A DNA stretch of 64,000 nt, from positions 109,079 to 173,078 of the forward strand of contig JAISKB010000001.1 of the NCBI GenBank assembly GCA_031261085.1, read 5' to 3'. Below are positions 24,568 to 33,653 of this stretch, one piece after another. The first letter of the stretch is position 1, and each line of letters begins with the position of its first letter. The notes under the pieces were generated by a model. The model was given only the letters and a program-made list of their open reading frames with translations. It was not told the origin of the DNA and did no database searches. The stretch is from Christensenellaceae bacterium (lineage in GTDB: Bacteria; Bacillota; Clostridia; Christensenellales; CAG-138). A program made the translations under genes and the position numbers.

Positions 24568-25587
24568 TTATGCCTCCCCCCTCAGTCCTATGCGCGGGTC
24601 GAGTACCGAAACACCCATATCGATCAGCACATTCACAACCGCAAAGATGATTCCAAAAATCAATGTAACCCCCACTATGCCGTAAGGATCCTTGTTCATG
24701 ATAACGCTGAGGGAATACTGCGAAAATCCCTGATAGCGGAAGAGAACCTCAATGATAAACGCGTTGCCCAGCAGGGAGGCTACCTGCAAGCCGTAAACGG
24801 TAAAGGTGGGGATGAAGGAAGGCTTCATCAAGTGCTTGAATATCAGCTTCCCGTTGCCTACCCCCGCCACCCTGGCAAACGCGATATAATCGGCGTTTAT
24901 ATTTTCTACCATGGCGGAACGATGGATGCGCGTTTGATAGGCAATGCCGCCAATGGAAAGGCTGAGCACCGGCAGGAACATGCTGTGCATCACCTTGCCG
25001 TACAGGGCAAAATCACCCGCCAAAAGCGCGTCCAGCCCAAGCGCCCCGGTACGCACATATTCGGCCGGCATCACCGGCACCCCGCCTATGGGGAACAAGC
25101 GCAGGCTGTACGAAAAAAGCAGCATAAAGAATATCGCGAAGGCATAGGGCGGCGTAACCACCCCAAAATAGGTGAAAACCCGTATGACGTTATCGATCCA
25201 GGAGTTTTTGAACACGGCCGATATAGTGCCCAGCAATACCCCCATCATCAGGATAAGAAGGGCGGAGTACAGGCACAGCTCCAGGCTGCGCGGCAGATAT
25301 CTGGCAATATCCTCCCCTACGGAGCGGTGTGTAAACAGCGACATGCCAAAGTCTCCCGCCGTAACAATGCCTTTAATCCAATAAAAATACTGCACCGGCA
25401 AAGGCTTGTCGAAATTAAGTTCACTGCGGATTTTTTGTATGGTTTCCTCAGGTACCATAGGCCCCATGGAACTGCGCACGGGATCGCCCGGAATAATCCT
25501 GATGAAGGAAAATATCAAAAATGACAGGGCAAGCAGCACCAGTAGAGTATGTAAAACCCGTCTGAGCGTTTTTTTTAAGATTTTCAT
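24568..25587 (-). CDS. Oligopeptide ABC transporter permease (OppB-like)
   Basis: A 339-residue permease. The conserved OppB start (LLVLLALSFLIFSFIRIIPG), six hydrophobic segments and the EAA loop ADYIAFARVAGVGNGKLIF are visible. It starts with GAGGT upstream and lies 92 bp after the binding-protein gene, with a stem-loop between them that probably lets the binding protein be made in excess. Confidence 0.94.
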   Translation of the reverse strand: MKILKKTLRRVLHTLLVLLALSFLIFSFIRIIPGDPVRSSMGPMVPEETIQKIRSELNFDKPLPVQYFYWIKGIVTAGDFGMSLFTHRSVGEDIARYLPRSLELCLYSALLILMMGVLLGTISAVFKNSWIDNVIRVFTYFGVVTPPYAFAIFFMLLFSYSLRLFPIGGVPVMPAEYVRTGALGLDALLAGDFALYGKVMHSMFLPVLSLSIGGIAYQTRIHRSAMVENINADYIAFARVAGVGNGKLIFKHLMKPSFIPTFTVYGLQVASLLGNAFIIEVLFRYQGFSQYSLSVIMNKDPYGIVGVTLIFGIIFAVVNVLIDMGVSVLDPRIGLRGEA

Positions 25588-25631
25588 GGACAGACCTCAC
25601 TATTTCTCAGTATCCCGGGGAATCAACATCT

Positions 25632-25667
25632 CGGCAGGCCGTCTCTTCCCGTAAAGACGGCCCGCCG
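25632..25667 (-). other. Intercistronic stem-loop after the peptide-binding-protein gene
   Basis: A 12-bp stem with one mismatch, core GGCCGTCT (25637-25644) and AGACGGCC (25655-25662), with a 10-nt loop. No U-tract follows on the minus strand, so it is more likely an mRNA-stabilising or partial-termination element than a full terminator. Confidence 0.6.
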
Positions 25668-25679
25668 TATTTGCAAAGG

Positions 25680-27305
25680 CTATTTCATTCTGAAATCAGC
25701 ATAGTAGTAATTGTATTGCGTAGACGGGTGCGGGTTACCATCCGAAAGGCGCCAATCAAACCTGGCGGAGTTGTAAATGGGCTTGATAACGCTGTTGAAG
25801 GTATATACGGAAGGAACCACCTCATCCACCAGATACGTTTGCAGCTCGGCATACTTGTCCAAGCGCTCCTGGTCGTCTATCGTCTCGAGGGCGGCGTTCA
25901 GCAAATTGTCGAATTTTTCATCCTGTAGCCATTCGTTCTGGTTCCAGTTGCCCACCGTCCAGGAGGCGTATTTGAATTCCAAAATAGAGCCGGCCTCGGG
26001 GTAGTTGGTAACCGCAAACGCGTTGGTGATGTTGGGGCTGGTGGCAACTTCGGCCTCGTTGTTGCAGAACAGAACCCACGGCACTTCGTTGAGGGTTATG
26101 GTGAAGCCTACAGCTTGCAAGTCGCTGGAAAGCAGCATGGCCAGCTTGCCGGTATCGCCATTGCCCTGAATGTAGGCGATTTCCAGAGGATAGTTCGCAA
26201 GATTATCGGCATAGGCCGACTGCGCGATTTCAGCTTTTGCCTTGTCGATATCGTAGGTGTATCTGTTTAAACCTGCCGCATGACCCCACAGAGTGGTGGG
26301 AACAGGGCCGATGGCTTCGGGCATGTCTCCGTAGATTTTGCTCATTTCCTCGTAGTTTGTGGCATAGGAAATAGCCCTGCGGATGTGTACATCGTCGGTG
26401 GGAGCCTTTTTTGTGTTGATCATGAAGTAATTCAGGCCCAGCTCGGGTAAATCGCCGGTTTCAATGCCCTCATTGGCAATCAGCGATTCCAGCGTCGTGC
26501 GCTCTTGATGCCCGTGCACCATATCCAACTCGCCACTGGTAAGCATCATTTTGGTTGTGGCCGCATCCTGCAGCTCGATAACTCTAACGGCATCGGGAGC
26601 CGCTTCGGGAACCGTACCCCAATAACCGGCGCTTTTGGCGAGATTGATGGAATCGTGCACCAAAAACTCGCTGATCACATAGGGGCCGGAGCCTGCCGTA
26701 TTGGTAAGCAGGAAGCCCGTGCCATAGTCGCCGTTTTCGCCGTAGTTGCCGTCAACCGTATTGGCCTCCAGCAGGGTGCTGTTCACGATGCACACGGTGG
26801 TAAGAGCATTCAGAAAAGGACCAAAGGGCTTGCTGAGCTCGAACGCAACGGTATAGTCATCCACAACGCTGGTTTCTTTTACAAGATCCGTAAAGATAAA
26901 AGCGTAGCCCTCGCCCAGACCAATCAGGCGATCCATGCTGTACTTCACATCCTTGGCGGTCAGGGGCGTTCCATCGCTGAAGGTCACATCATCCCGCAGG
27001 TTGAACTGCCAGGACAGGCCATCATCCGAAACGGTCCAGTCTTTTGCCAGAAAAGCCTCGGCCCCGGAGTCCGTGTCGTTTGGGCGCACCAGCGTTTCAT
27101 ATACATTCACGAAAATCATAAGGTCATTTTCGCCGCTGCCGCGGTGAGGGTCCATCGTTTCGGGCGTGGTGGTACAAGAAATGTTCAGATTCTTGCTGCC
27201 CGATGGGGAAGCCGCGGCCGGCGCGCCGCCGCATGCCGTCAAAACCATTGCAAGCACGGTCGTCGCGGCAATCAGGGCCATCAGTTTGTTGGTGGATGTT
27301 TTCAT
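25680..27305 (-). CDS. Peptide-binding lipoprotein (SBP_bac_5, OppA/DppA-like)
   Basis: A 541-residue extracytoplasmic solute-binding protein. The lipobox VLTAC gives the lipidated cysteine C25. The family pattern near the mature start (TCTTTPETMDPHRGSGEN) and WQFNLRDDVTFSDGTPLTAKD is clear. It delivers peptides or a related ligand (opines, nickel complexes and others occur in the family) to the OppBCDF-like transporter. The linked peptidases argue for peptides. GGAGGAAACT precedes the ATG. Confidence 0.95.
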   Translation of the reverse strand: MKTSTNKLMALIAATTVLAMVLTACGGAPAAASPSGSKNLNISCTTTPETMDPHRGSGENDLMIFVNVYETLVRPNDTDSGAEAFLAKDWTVSDDGLSWQFNLRDDVTFSDGTPLTAKDVKYSMDRLIGLGEGYAFIFTDLVKETSVVDDYTVAFELSKPFGPFLNALTTVCIVNSTLLEANTVDGNYGENGDYGTGFLLTNTAGSGPYVISEFLVHDSINLAKSAGYWGTVPEAAPDAVRVIELQDAATTKMMLTSGELDMVHGHQERTTLESLIANEGIETGDLPELGLNYFMINTKKAPTDDVHIRRAISYATNYEEMSKIYGDMPEAIGPVPTTLWGHAAGLNRYTYDIDKAKAEIAQSAYADNLANYPLEIAYIQGNGDTGKLAMLLSSDLQAVGFTITLNEVPWVLFCNNEAEVATSPNITNAFAVTNYPEAGSILEFKYASWTVGNWNQNEWLQDEKFDNLLNAALETIDDQERLDKYAELQTYLVDEVVPSVYTFNSVIKPIYNSARFDWRLSDGNPHPSTQYNYYYADFRMK

Positions 27306-27332
27306 AGTTTCCTCCTCTGTTTTATATGTGGG

Positions 27333-28649
27333 TCATCTGGTCAATTCATACAATGCCATTGCATACATCAGCATGTTCTTCACTATGTTTTCCTTTTGGG
27401 TGCGTTCGTTTGGCATGTGCACAGTGAGGTTCTCATCGGGATACACCGAACCAAAGCAGACGCAATTATCGAAAGCGCGGGCATATGTGCCCCCGCCAAT
27501 GGCATAAAGCACCGGTTCGTTCCCCGTTACCAAGCTGTATACCTCACACAGCTTTTTTATCAAAAACGTGTCATCGGGCACATACAAAGGCGCTTTCCGC
27601 TGTTCGCTTACGGAGGTATAGCCGCCTTCGGCCATCACCGCACGCACCTTATCCGCAATGGCGTCCAGGTTGGCGGTTACCGGTGTCCGAATATCGAACC
27701 CTACACGCAGGGTCGCGTCCGCAAGCTTGAGCGTGCCCAGGTTGACGGTTAAGGGAGAGGATACCGCATCGGTACAGGCTATGCCAAACGCACTGCCATC
27801 AAAGGGAGGCGCGCCAAGCTTCGCCAGCGTGGCAAAGTCTTCCCGGAGTGCTTCCGGCAAGCGGAGATTCGTACACAAAGCCCGCAACAGCGCAAGCGCG
27901 GCGTTTTCGCCCTTTTCCGGGTTCATGGCGTGGGCGCTCCTGCCGTTTTTTTCAAGGGTGAATCCATCGGGGAACTTCGCAATAGCCTTGGAAGGAACAA
28001 GGTTCAAGGCATCGCCGCTCTCCACAGCAATTCCCGCGACGCCCGCAACGCGTTTTTCAAAGACGGCGGAAAGAATGCCCTTTTCCCGGTTCACCACCGT
28101 GAACATGCCGTCCGGAGAAAAACTCATCGTGGGGGGCTCAAGGGCGTGTTCCTTATAATAATGGATACATTCCCACCCGGTTTCCTCGTTGGCGCCAATC
28201 AGTATCCGGATACGCTTTTTAGGTTTGAAGCCCAGCTGCTTTAGGGCGTACATGCCATACAGGGAGCTGAGAAGGGGGCCTTTGTCATCGGCCACGCCGC
28301 GCCCGCACACAAAACCGTCCTTTTCGGTCATAACGAAAGGAGGGGTTTCCCAAGCGCCGGCGTCACCGGCGGGCACCACATCCACATGGGCTAAAACGCC
28401 CACAAGCTCTTCACCCTCGCCCCAGTCTATAGTGCCCACAAAGCCCTCATGGTTTTTGCAGGCAAAGCCCATGCTTTCACCAAGCGCCAGCACATGCTCC
28501 AAAGCGTCCGCCACAGGGCGCCCAAAAGGCGCCCCGTCCAGCGGCTCTTGCTGAACACTTTCAAAGGATATTTGCCTGCGCAGCTCTTCAAACAGCCCGG
28601 GGGCTAAATTTTCAGCAGCCTGCCTGATCTTGTTCAGCGCGTCTTCCAT
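27333..28649 (-). CDS. M20-family dipeptidase (PepV/Sapep-like)
   Basis: A 438-residue metallopeptidase. Zinc-ligand motifs are visible: GVLAHVDVVPAG (first His/Asp), GRGVADDKGPL (bridging Asp) and ANEETGWE (catalytic Glu pair). A lid/dimerisation insert follows. I start it at the ATG at 28649 (MEDALNK), one base after the preceding stop; the frame is open further upstream but overlaps the M29-like gene. It would cleave imported dipeptides in the cytoplasm. Confidence 0.9.
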   Translation of the reverse strand: MEDALNKIRQAAENLAPGLFEELRRQISFESVQQEPLDGAPFGRPVADALEHVLALGESMGFACKNHEGFVGTIDWGEGEELVGVLAHVDVVPAGDAGAWETPPFVMTEKDGFVCGRGVADDKGPLLSSLYGMYALKQLGFKPKKRIRILIGANEETGWECIHYYKEHALEPPTMSFSPDGMFTVVNREKGILSAVFEKRVAGVAGIAVESGDALNLVPSKAIAKFPDGFTLEKNGRSAHAMNPEKGENAALALLRALCTNLRLPEALREDFATLAKLGAPPFDGSAFGIACTDAVSSPLTVNLGTLKLADATLRVGFDIRTPVTANLDAIADKVRAVMAEGGYTSVSEQRKAPLYVPDDTFLIKKLCEVYSLVTGNEPVLYAIGGGTYARAFDNCVCFGSVYPDENLTVHMPNERTQKENIVKNMLMYAMALYELTR

Positions 28650-28650
28650 A

Positions 28651-29721
28651 TTAATAACCGGCGACGTGCAGCTTCTTGCAGATTTCCACAAGGCCAGATT
28701 CAACATAGAAGCCGTCTTTTTCAATGGCTGAACCGTCACAGTAGATGGTGGGGTTTAAGATAATGCCATCGGTATGGTTCGCGGCCACCCAGCTCTTGCC
28801 GCCAAGGCCCTCGCCCTGGGTACCGATGCCAATTTCCACGCATCCGAAAATGCGCTCGTCCTCTTCTATGCGGCCGGTCGGTTCCGGAACGCCGGGATTG
28901 AAGCCGCAGGAAATGTGCGCGATCCAGTACATTTTTTCGTCGTTCCAGCTCGCCATCCATTTGGTGAACAGGTTCGCCTCTTTGCCCTCGCCCTCTATCT
29001 TGGTAACAACGCCTTTTTCCACCGTCAGCTTCACAGGGTTTACCTGCTTGCCAATTTCCTGCGGCGGGAACAGGCCGCCGTCATACACTATGGTCCCGTT
29101 GATGGTATCCTCGATGGGGCACATGGAGGTTTGCCCGCTCAGCATTACCGAAATGCCAGGCTCGTCGGCATACGCGCCGCTCTGCTTGCATTTGCGCCCC
29201 TCGCAGCTGAAGGTCAAATCCGTACCGCCAGGGCTGGTGATGCGCATGTTTTTGGCGGCGTTGTGCAAATCCACCAAGCGGTTGCCAAGCTTTACTATGG
29301 TAGCGTGGTCATAACGCCCGATTACGTTTATCAGCATATCCACATCCATGGCGGCGGCGGTAAGCTGGCGGGTACCGGCATCCATTGCCTGCTTCCAGCC
29401 CCGCGTGTAGAACAGCTGATAATCAAATTCTATCCATACGTCGGCAGCCTTGATGGCCGCAAGTACGGGCGGGGTGGGTTCTATCATAATCGCCTGCTCC
29501 AGGCTGGCGGGGAACTGCATCACTATGGGGTAAGCCCCCATGTCCATAGCGGCGCCGGCGGCGGCGTTTACAACACGCTGGTCGCTCGTTGTGTCACTGG
29601 TAATCAGCACAGTTTCTCCCGGCTTCACTTTCATGATCTCTTCCATCATTTTGCGTGCGGCCTTCTGTACTTCCCAATCCAGATAATAGGTATGGGAGTT
29701 GGATTGCGTAGTCGCTTTCAT
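28651..29721 (-). CDS. M29-like metalloenzyme (aminopeptidase T / NicX-like)
   Basis: 356 residues. The C-terminal half has the features of the thermophilic-aminopeptidase (M29) fold: HISCGFNPG, an EEDERIFGCVEIGIG stretch and ANHTDGIILNP, whose His, Glu and Asp residues are likely metal ligands. Proteins of this size are annotated either as M29 leucyl aminopeptidases or as 2,5-dihydroxypyridine dioxygenase (NicX)-like enzymes; the peptide-transport context favours a peptidase. AAAGGA precedes the ATG. Confidence 0.75.
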   Translation of the reverse strand: MKATTQSNSHTYYLDWEVQKAARKMMEEIMKVKPGETVLITSDTTSDQRVVNAAAGAAMDMGAYPIVMQFPASLEQAIMIEPTPPVLAAIKAADVWIEFDYQLFYTRGWKQAMDAGTRQLTAAAMDVDMLINVIGRYDHATIVKLGNRLVDLHNAAKNMRITSPGGTDLTFSCEGRKCKQSGAYADEPGISVMLSGQTSMCPIEDTINGTIVYDGGLFPPQEIGKQVNPVKLTVEKGVVTKIEGEGKEANLFTKWMASWNDEKMYWIAHISCGFNPGVPEPTGRIEEDERIFGCVEIGIGTQGEGLGGKSWVAANHTDGIILNPTIYCDGSAIEKDGFYVESGLVEICKKLHVAGY

Positions 29722-29775
29722 TGTTTTTCATCCTTTCTTTATTAACGTTTATGTCGCATCGACATAGGTTTACAA

Positions 29776-30999
29776 TTATTTTCCGTTTTCCCCGGCATAC
29801 CGCACAAGGGCTGCAGCTATCCTTTCCAGCGCTTGACGGGACTCTTCATCGCTGCCGAGGCATCCGTTTATGATGCGCAGATAGCCTTTCCCCTGCGCGC
29901 CGTAATTCACGCCATCATTTACCGCCACCTTGGCGTGCTTTGCCAGATATTCGGTTATTTCGGCGGAATCGCCCAATTTCGAAACATTCACCCAGCAAAA
30001 AAATCCGGATTCGGGCATCTCGATGGATACACCCGGTACTTTGCCGAGTATCTCCACCGCATCTTTGCGGCGCCGGTCGTAGTGCTGTTTGTATTTCTGC
30101 ATAAATCCCGGGTTTTGGAAAGCCGTAATCGCGCCCAGCTGAGAGGCTGTATTGGTGGCGCCCAGCACGTTCACGGCGGCGCCGTAATACACATCCATAT
30201 AGGCATCGCAGGCCACGATATAGCCCACGCGGAAGCCGCTCAGCCCCATACCCTTGGAGATGGAGCACACCGTGATGGTGCGTTCCCACATGCCCGGCAG
30301 CGATGCCGGCGTCACAAATTCGATGCCGTCGAAAACAATATCCTCAAAGGCCTGATCCGAAACCAGTATTAAATCGTGACGAATGACAAATTTGGCCAGC
30401 TCCTCCAGGTTTTCCTTGCGAAAAACGGTGGCGGTGGGGTTGTTCGGATGCGTTATCAGCACCATTTTGGTTTTGGGCGTCACCGCCTTTTCGAAAGCGG
30501 CGATGTCAAAGCGGTAGTTATCCTCCGCTTTAAGCGGTACGGGTACCGCCGTGCCCCCCATAAGCTTGGGGTTCAAAAAATTGCTTGGATAGCTAGGGTC
30601 TGGCACCAGCACCTCGTCGCCTGGGTTCATAAAGATATGCATGGCGAAAAAAAGTGCTGAATCGGAGCCGGGCGTCACAATGATGTTTCTGCGTGGGTCA
30701 ACATCCAGATGATTGTATGCCTTTACCTTTTTGGCGATTTCCGTGCGCAGTTCCAGCGAACCGATGGGCATTGTGTAGTGGGATGCAAACCCATCCGTAA
30801 AGGCCTCCAGCATGGTTTGCTTTACCACATCGGGGATGGATGGATCGGGATAGAACGGGTCTGCCCAGCCCATCAGGATAACCTTATCCCCGGCCATTTG
30901 CGCGAAAGCATCGCCCACATCCGCCTTTGTTACTTTCGAAAACAGGCCGCCCTGCACACCGGCATAGCCAGCGCCCAGCTTGCTATTTTTGTCTGCCAT
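29776..30999 (-). CDS. PLP-dependent class I/II aminotransferase
   Basis: A 407-residue fold-type I enzyme. Visible motifs: substrate loop near SHYTMPIGSLELR, PLP-ring contact in DPSYPSNF, ITHPNNPTA (Asn contact), VSDQAFEDIVFD (Asp to pyridine N) and the Schiff-base lysine in SISKGMGLSGFRVGY. It would remove the amino group from amino acids freed by the linked peptidases. RidA directly upstream fits, since it hydrolyses enamine/imine intermediates leaked by PLP enzymes. The exact substrate is unknown. Confidence 0.93.
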   Translation of the reverse strand: MADKNSKLGAGYAGVQGGLFSKVTKADVGDAFAQMAGDKVILMGWADPFYPDPSIPDVVKQTMLEAFTDGFASHYTMPIGSLELRTEIAKKVKAYNHLDVDPRRNIIVTPGSDSALFFAMHIFMNPGDEVLVPDPSYPSNFLNPKLMGGTAVPVPLKAEDNYRFDIAAFEKAVTPKTKMVLITHPNNPTATVFRKENLEELAKFVIRHDLILVSDQAFEDIVFDGIEFVTPASLPGMWERTITVCSISKGMGLSGFRVGYIVACDAYMDVYYGAAVNVLGATNTASQLGAITAFQNPGFMQKYKQHYDRRRKDAVEILGKVPGVSIEMPESGFFCWVNVSKLGDSAEITEYLAKHAKVAVNDGVNYGAQGKGYLRIINGCLGSDEESRQALERIAAALVRYAGENGK

Positions 31000-31008
31000 T
31001 TCCTTCTC

Positions 31009-31386
31009 CTACAGCAAAGCCACTGCGTCTATCTCTATTTGCGCGCCCTTAGGCAGCGCGGATACCTGCACAACGAAGCGGGCAGGCGGGTTTTCCTCAA
31101 AGAAAGTCTGGTACACCTCGTTGATGCGGCCAAAGGCGCTCATATCCATAATATAGATGCCGCATTTGAGAATGTTTTCAGTCTTGCCGCCGGCAGCCTG
31201 CACTATGGCAATCACATTCTTTATCGACTGCGCCACCTGCTCCTCAAGGCCATCGGGCATGGTGCCTGTGGCGGGGTCCAACGGGAGCTGGCCCGATACA
31301 TAAAGGGTTTGCCCATCGCTTGTCGCCTGGGAATAGGGGCCGATAGCCGCCGGGGCTTTTTCAGTACTGAAGATAGTTTTTTTCAT
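31009..31386 (-). CDS. ridA: RidA family enamine/imine deaminase
   Basis: 125 residues of the RidA/YjgF fold: IFSTEKAPAAIGPYSQATSD, YVSGQLPLDPATG, the catalytic-site Arg in NPPARFVVQVSALPKGA and a C-terminal hydrophobic strand. RidA hydrolyses reactive enamines and imines to ketoacids and ammonia. I favour the ATG at 31386 because GGAG is 9 bp upstream; a GTG at 31392 is closer than usual. It is the first gene of the peptide/amino-acid operon behind a near-consensus promoter. Confidence 0.95.
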   Translation of the reverse strand: MKKTIFSTEKAPAAIGPYSQATSDGQTLYVSGQLPLDPATGTMPDGLEEQVAQSIKNVIAIVQAAGGKTENILKCGIYIMDMSAFGRINEVYQTFFEENPPARFVVQVSALPKGAQIEIDAVALL

Positions 31387-31452
31387 GCTCACGTTCTCCT
31401 TTTCAACTTTGTCTTTCCTGATACAATTACGAAAGCTTGATTTAATAACAAC

Positions 31453-31481
31453 ATTATATTGCTATACTTTATTTTAGTCAA
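31453..31481 (-). promoter_or_regulatory. Promoter of the ridA-peptidase-opp operon
   Basis: On the minus strand TTGACT (31476-31481) and TATAAT (31453-31458) are separated by 17 bp. It is back to back with the regulator's promoter, so one regulator could control both. Confidence 0.88.
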
Positions 31482-31499
31482 TAAAAATTTTTGCAGTTA

Positions 31500-31528
31500 T
31501 TGTTTAATGGCACCAGTTATGATAAAAT
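31500..31528 (+). promoter_or_regulatory. Promoter of the YheO/DauR-like regulator
   Basis: TTGTTT (31500-31505) and TAAAAT (31523-31528) with a 17-bp spacer, followed by GAGGTGCTTT before the ATG. Confidence 0.65.
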
Positions 31529-31556
31529 AATGCAGTAAGAATGTGCGAGGTGCTTT

Positions 31557-32210
31557 ATGAAGCTGACAAAAACAGATCAACTGATTCTAAATTCATATGC
31601 CACGCTCTTGGATGGTTTGGGCGACTATCTTGGGGAAGGCTATGAATTTGTATTGCACAATTTGGAGAACTATGAGCATTCAATTATTAAAATCGTAAAC
31701 GGATATCATTCAAGCCGGGTCGTTGGCTCCCCCATAACGGATTTGGCGCTTGAAATGATGAAACGTATCGGAGAATCCACCGATGAAACGCATCGATTTG
31801 TTACATACTTTAACAAGAACAAAAATGGCGCCAAGACCAAATCATCGACATTGCCGATTTTTGGTGAAAGCAACCGTATCATTGGCCTTATCTGCATCAA
31901 TTTTTATATGGATACACCATTTTCCAAGATTGTCGAAAATCTGGTTGATCACAATGCAAAGGACGAAAAAGAAGTGTTTGCGGATAACATCGACGATTTA
32001 ATCTCGGGCATCTTCACAAGCGCGCGGGAAGAAGTCTATAGCAACGAAGCCATTCCGAGCGTCAACCGCAACCGCGAAATCTTGGCAATCCTATACAAGA
32101 AGGGTGTTTTTAACATAAAAGATGCCGTTGTGCGCGTCGCAAAAAAACTCAGCATCTCAAAAAATACGGTATATCTGCATATCCGTAGTTTTGAGGCATC
32201 CGAGGAATAG
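31557..32210 (+). CDS. YheO/DauR-like PAS-HTH transcriptional regulator
   Basis: 217 residues: an N-terminal YheO-like PAS domain (about 10-120; YEFVLHNLENYEHSIIKI and GLICINFYMD) and a C-terminal helix-turn-helix (about 165-215; GVFNIKDAVVRVAKKLSISKNTVYLHIR, HTH_22 type). DauR of Pseudomonas controls D-arginine use and relatives are often divergent from ridA-type genes. It lies divergent from the ridA operon, so it is the likely regulator, with a small effector binding the PAS domain. The gene is visibly AT-richer than its neighbours. Confidence 0.9.
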   Translation: MKLTKTDQLILNSYATLLDGLGDYLGEGYEFVLHNLENYEHSIIKIVNGYHSSRVVGSPITDLALEMMKRIGESTDETHRFVTYFNKNKNGAKTKSSTLPIFGESNRIIGLICINFYMDTPFSKIVENLVDHNAKDEKEVFADNIDDLISGIFTSAREEVYSNEAIPSVNRNREILAILYKKGVFNIKDAVVRVAKKLSISKNTVYLHIRSFEASEE

Positions 32211-32253
32211 AACTTAAAATCGAGATACTTGGGTTATTTTTGAACTAAAGCAA

Positions 32254-32275
32254 GGGGCCAAAATGCAATGGCCCC
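32254..32275. terminator. Hairpin between convergent regulator and glmM
   Basis: GGGGCCA (32254-32260) and TGGCCCC (32269-32275) form a 7-bp stem with an 8-nt loop between convergent genes. Neither strand has a strong U-tract, so it is a weak terminator candidate. Confidence 0.45.
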
Positions 32276-32279
32276 AAGC

Positions 32280-33638
32280 CTATTCCTTCACCCTGCCGTT
32301 ATATTTGCGCTTGAGTATGCGCGCGGCCTCGCCCGCCAGCCGCTCCAGCACTTCTTCATCCTGCCCCTCGAGCATGATGCGTATCAGCGGCTCGGTACCG
32401 CTCGCCCGCACGAAGATGCGCCCGCCCTCGCCCAGCACATCGCTGATTTGGGCGATTTTTGCCCGCAGCTCCGCATCCTCCATGGCCTGCTCCTTCACGG
32501 CGTTATCCACCGCCACATTCACCAGCACCTGCGGGTAAATAGGCACCTGCGCCGCCAGCGCGGACATCTTCTGCCTGGATTCGATGAGCACATTGAGCGT
32601 TTGTATGGCGGTGAGTATGCCATCCCCCGTGCTGTTGTAATTCAAAAAAATCACATGCCCCGATTGTTCCCCGCCCAGGCAATACCCCTGCGCCCGCATA
32701 CATTCGAGCACATACCGGTCGCCCACGGCGGTTTCGGCAACGGCGATGCCAAGCTCTTGCATTTTGCGCTTGAGGCCGATGTTGCTCATGGCGGTGATAA
32801 CCAGCGTATCCCCTTTGAGCTTGCCCTCTTTTTTTAAGGCGGCGGCGCAGATGCCCAGCATCCTGTCCCCATCCACGATATTGCCGCGCTCATCCGTGGC
32901 GATTACGCGGTCCGCGTCGCCATCGAAGGCAAACCCAACATCCGCGCCCGTTTCCTCCACCAGCTCCTGCAGCCGCTCGGGGTGTGTGGAGCCGCAGTGC
33001 TCGTTGATATTGCTTCCATCCGGCTCATCGGCGCAGGAGATTACCTGCGCGCCCAGCTCGTTGAATACATCCTGCGCAATGCCGCTCGCCGCGCCATTGG
33101 CGCAATCGAGCGCCACCGTGATGCCCTCAAACCGCGTACTGGCGGTGGCTTTTAAAAACGTCTTATATTCTTCCCGCGCGCGCCGGGCCGTGATTACATG
33201 CCCCACCTCCGCGCCTTCGGGGCGCTCAAATTGCGCGCCCTCGCTCAGCAGGCACTCTATTTCATCCTCCAATGCGTCCGAAAGCTTAAAGCCCTCGCCG
33301 TTGAACCACTTGATGCCGTTATATTCCATGGTGTTGTGGCTGGCGCTCACCATCACAGCCGCATCCGCGCCATAGAGCCGCACCAAATATGCCAGCGCCG
33401 GCGTGGGCAAAATGCCTACATCTATCACATCGCCGCCCACCGAGCAGATGCCCGCCGTGAGCGCGGCCGATAGCATATCCCCGGAGCGGCGGGTATCGCG
33501 GCCCACCACGATGCGCGGGTGCCGCACCTCGCTGGTGAGCACATGCGCGCCCGCCCTGCCTATGCGCATCGCCAAATCACAGGTTAAATCCCGGTTGGCC
33601 ACGCCGCGCACGCCATCGGTGCCAAAAAGCCTTGCCAT
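32280..33638 (-). CDS. glmM: Phosphoglucosamine mutase
   Basis: 452 residues, full length. GlmM converts glucosamine-6-phosphate to glucosamine-1-phosphate for peptidoglycan precursor synthesis. The start MARLFGTDGVRGVAN, the phosphoserine loop VSASHN with S100, the Mg loop FDGDADRVIA, the sugar-binding loop GGEQSGH and the phosphate-binding loop RASGTEPLIRIM are all present. The gene follows the nucleoside kinase by 15 bp and is probably in its transcript. Confidence 0.98.
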   Translation of the reverse strand: MARLFGTDGVRGVANRDLTCDLAMRIGRAGAHVLTSEVRHPRIVVGRDTRRSGDMLSAALTAGICSVGGDVIDVGILPTPALAYLVRLYGADAAVMVSASHNTMEYNGIKWFNGEGFKLSDALEDEIECLLSEGAQFERPEGAEVGHVITARRAREEYKTFLKATASTRFEGITVALDCANGAASGIAQDVFNELGAQVISCADEPDGSNINEHCGSTHPERLQELVEETGADVGFAFDGDADRVIATDERGNIVDGDRMLGICAAALKKEGKLKGDTLVITAMSNIGLKRKMQELGIAVAETAVGDRYVLECMRAQGYCLGGEQSGHVIFLNYNSTGDGILTAIQTLNVLIESRQKMSALAAQVPIYPQVLVNVAVDNAVKEQAMEDAELRAKIAQISDVLGEGGRIFVRASGTEPLIRIMLEGQDEEVLERLAGEAARILKRKYNGRVKE

Positions 33639-33653
33639 ATATGCTGTCTCCTC

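Noticed and set aside
26505..27752. Long plus-strand open frame of 415 codons opposite the peptide-binding and M20 genes
   Set aside because: It is antisense to two clearly recognisable genes, spans their boundary and has no recognisable domain or good ribosome-binding site; a shadow frame of GC-rich coding DNA.
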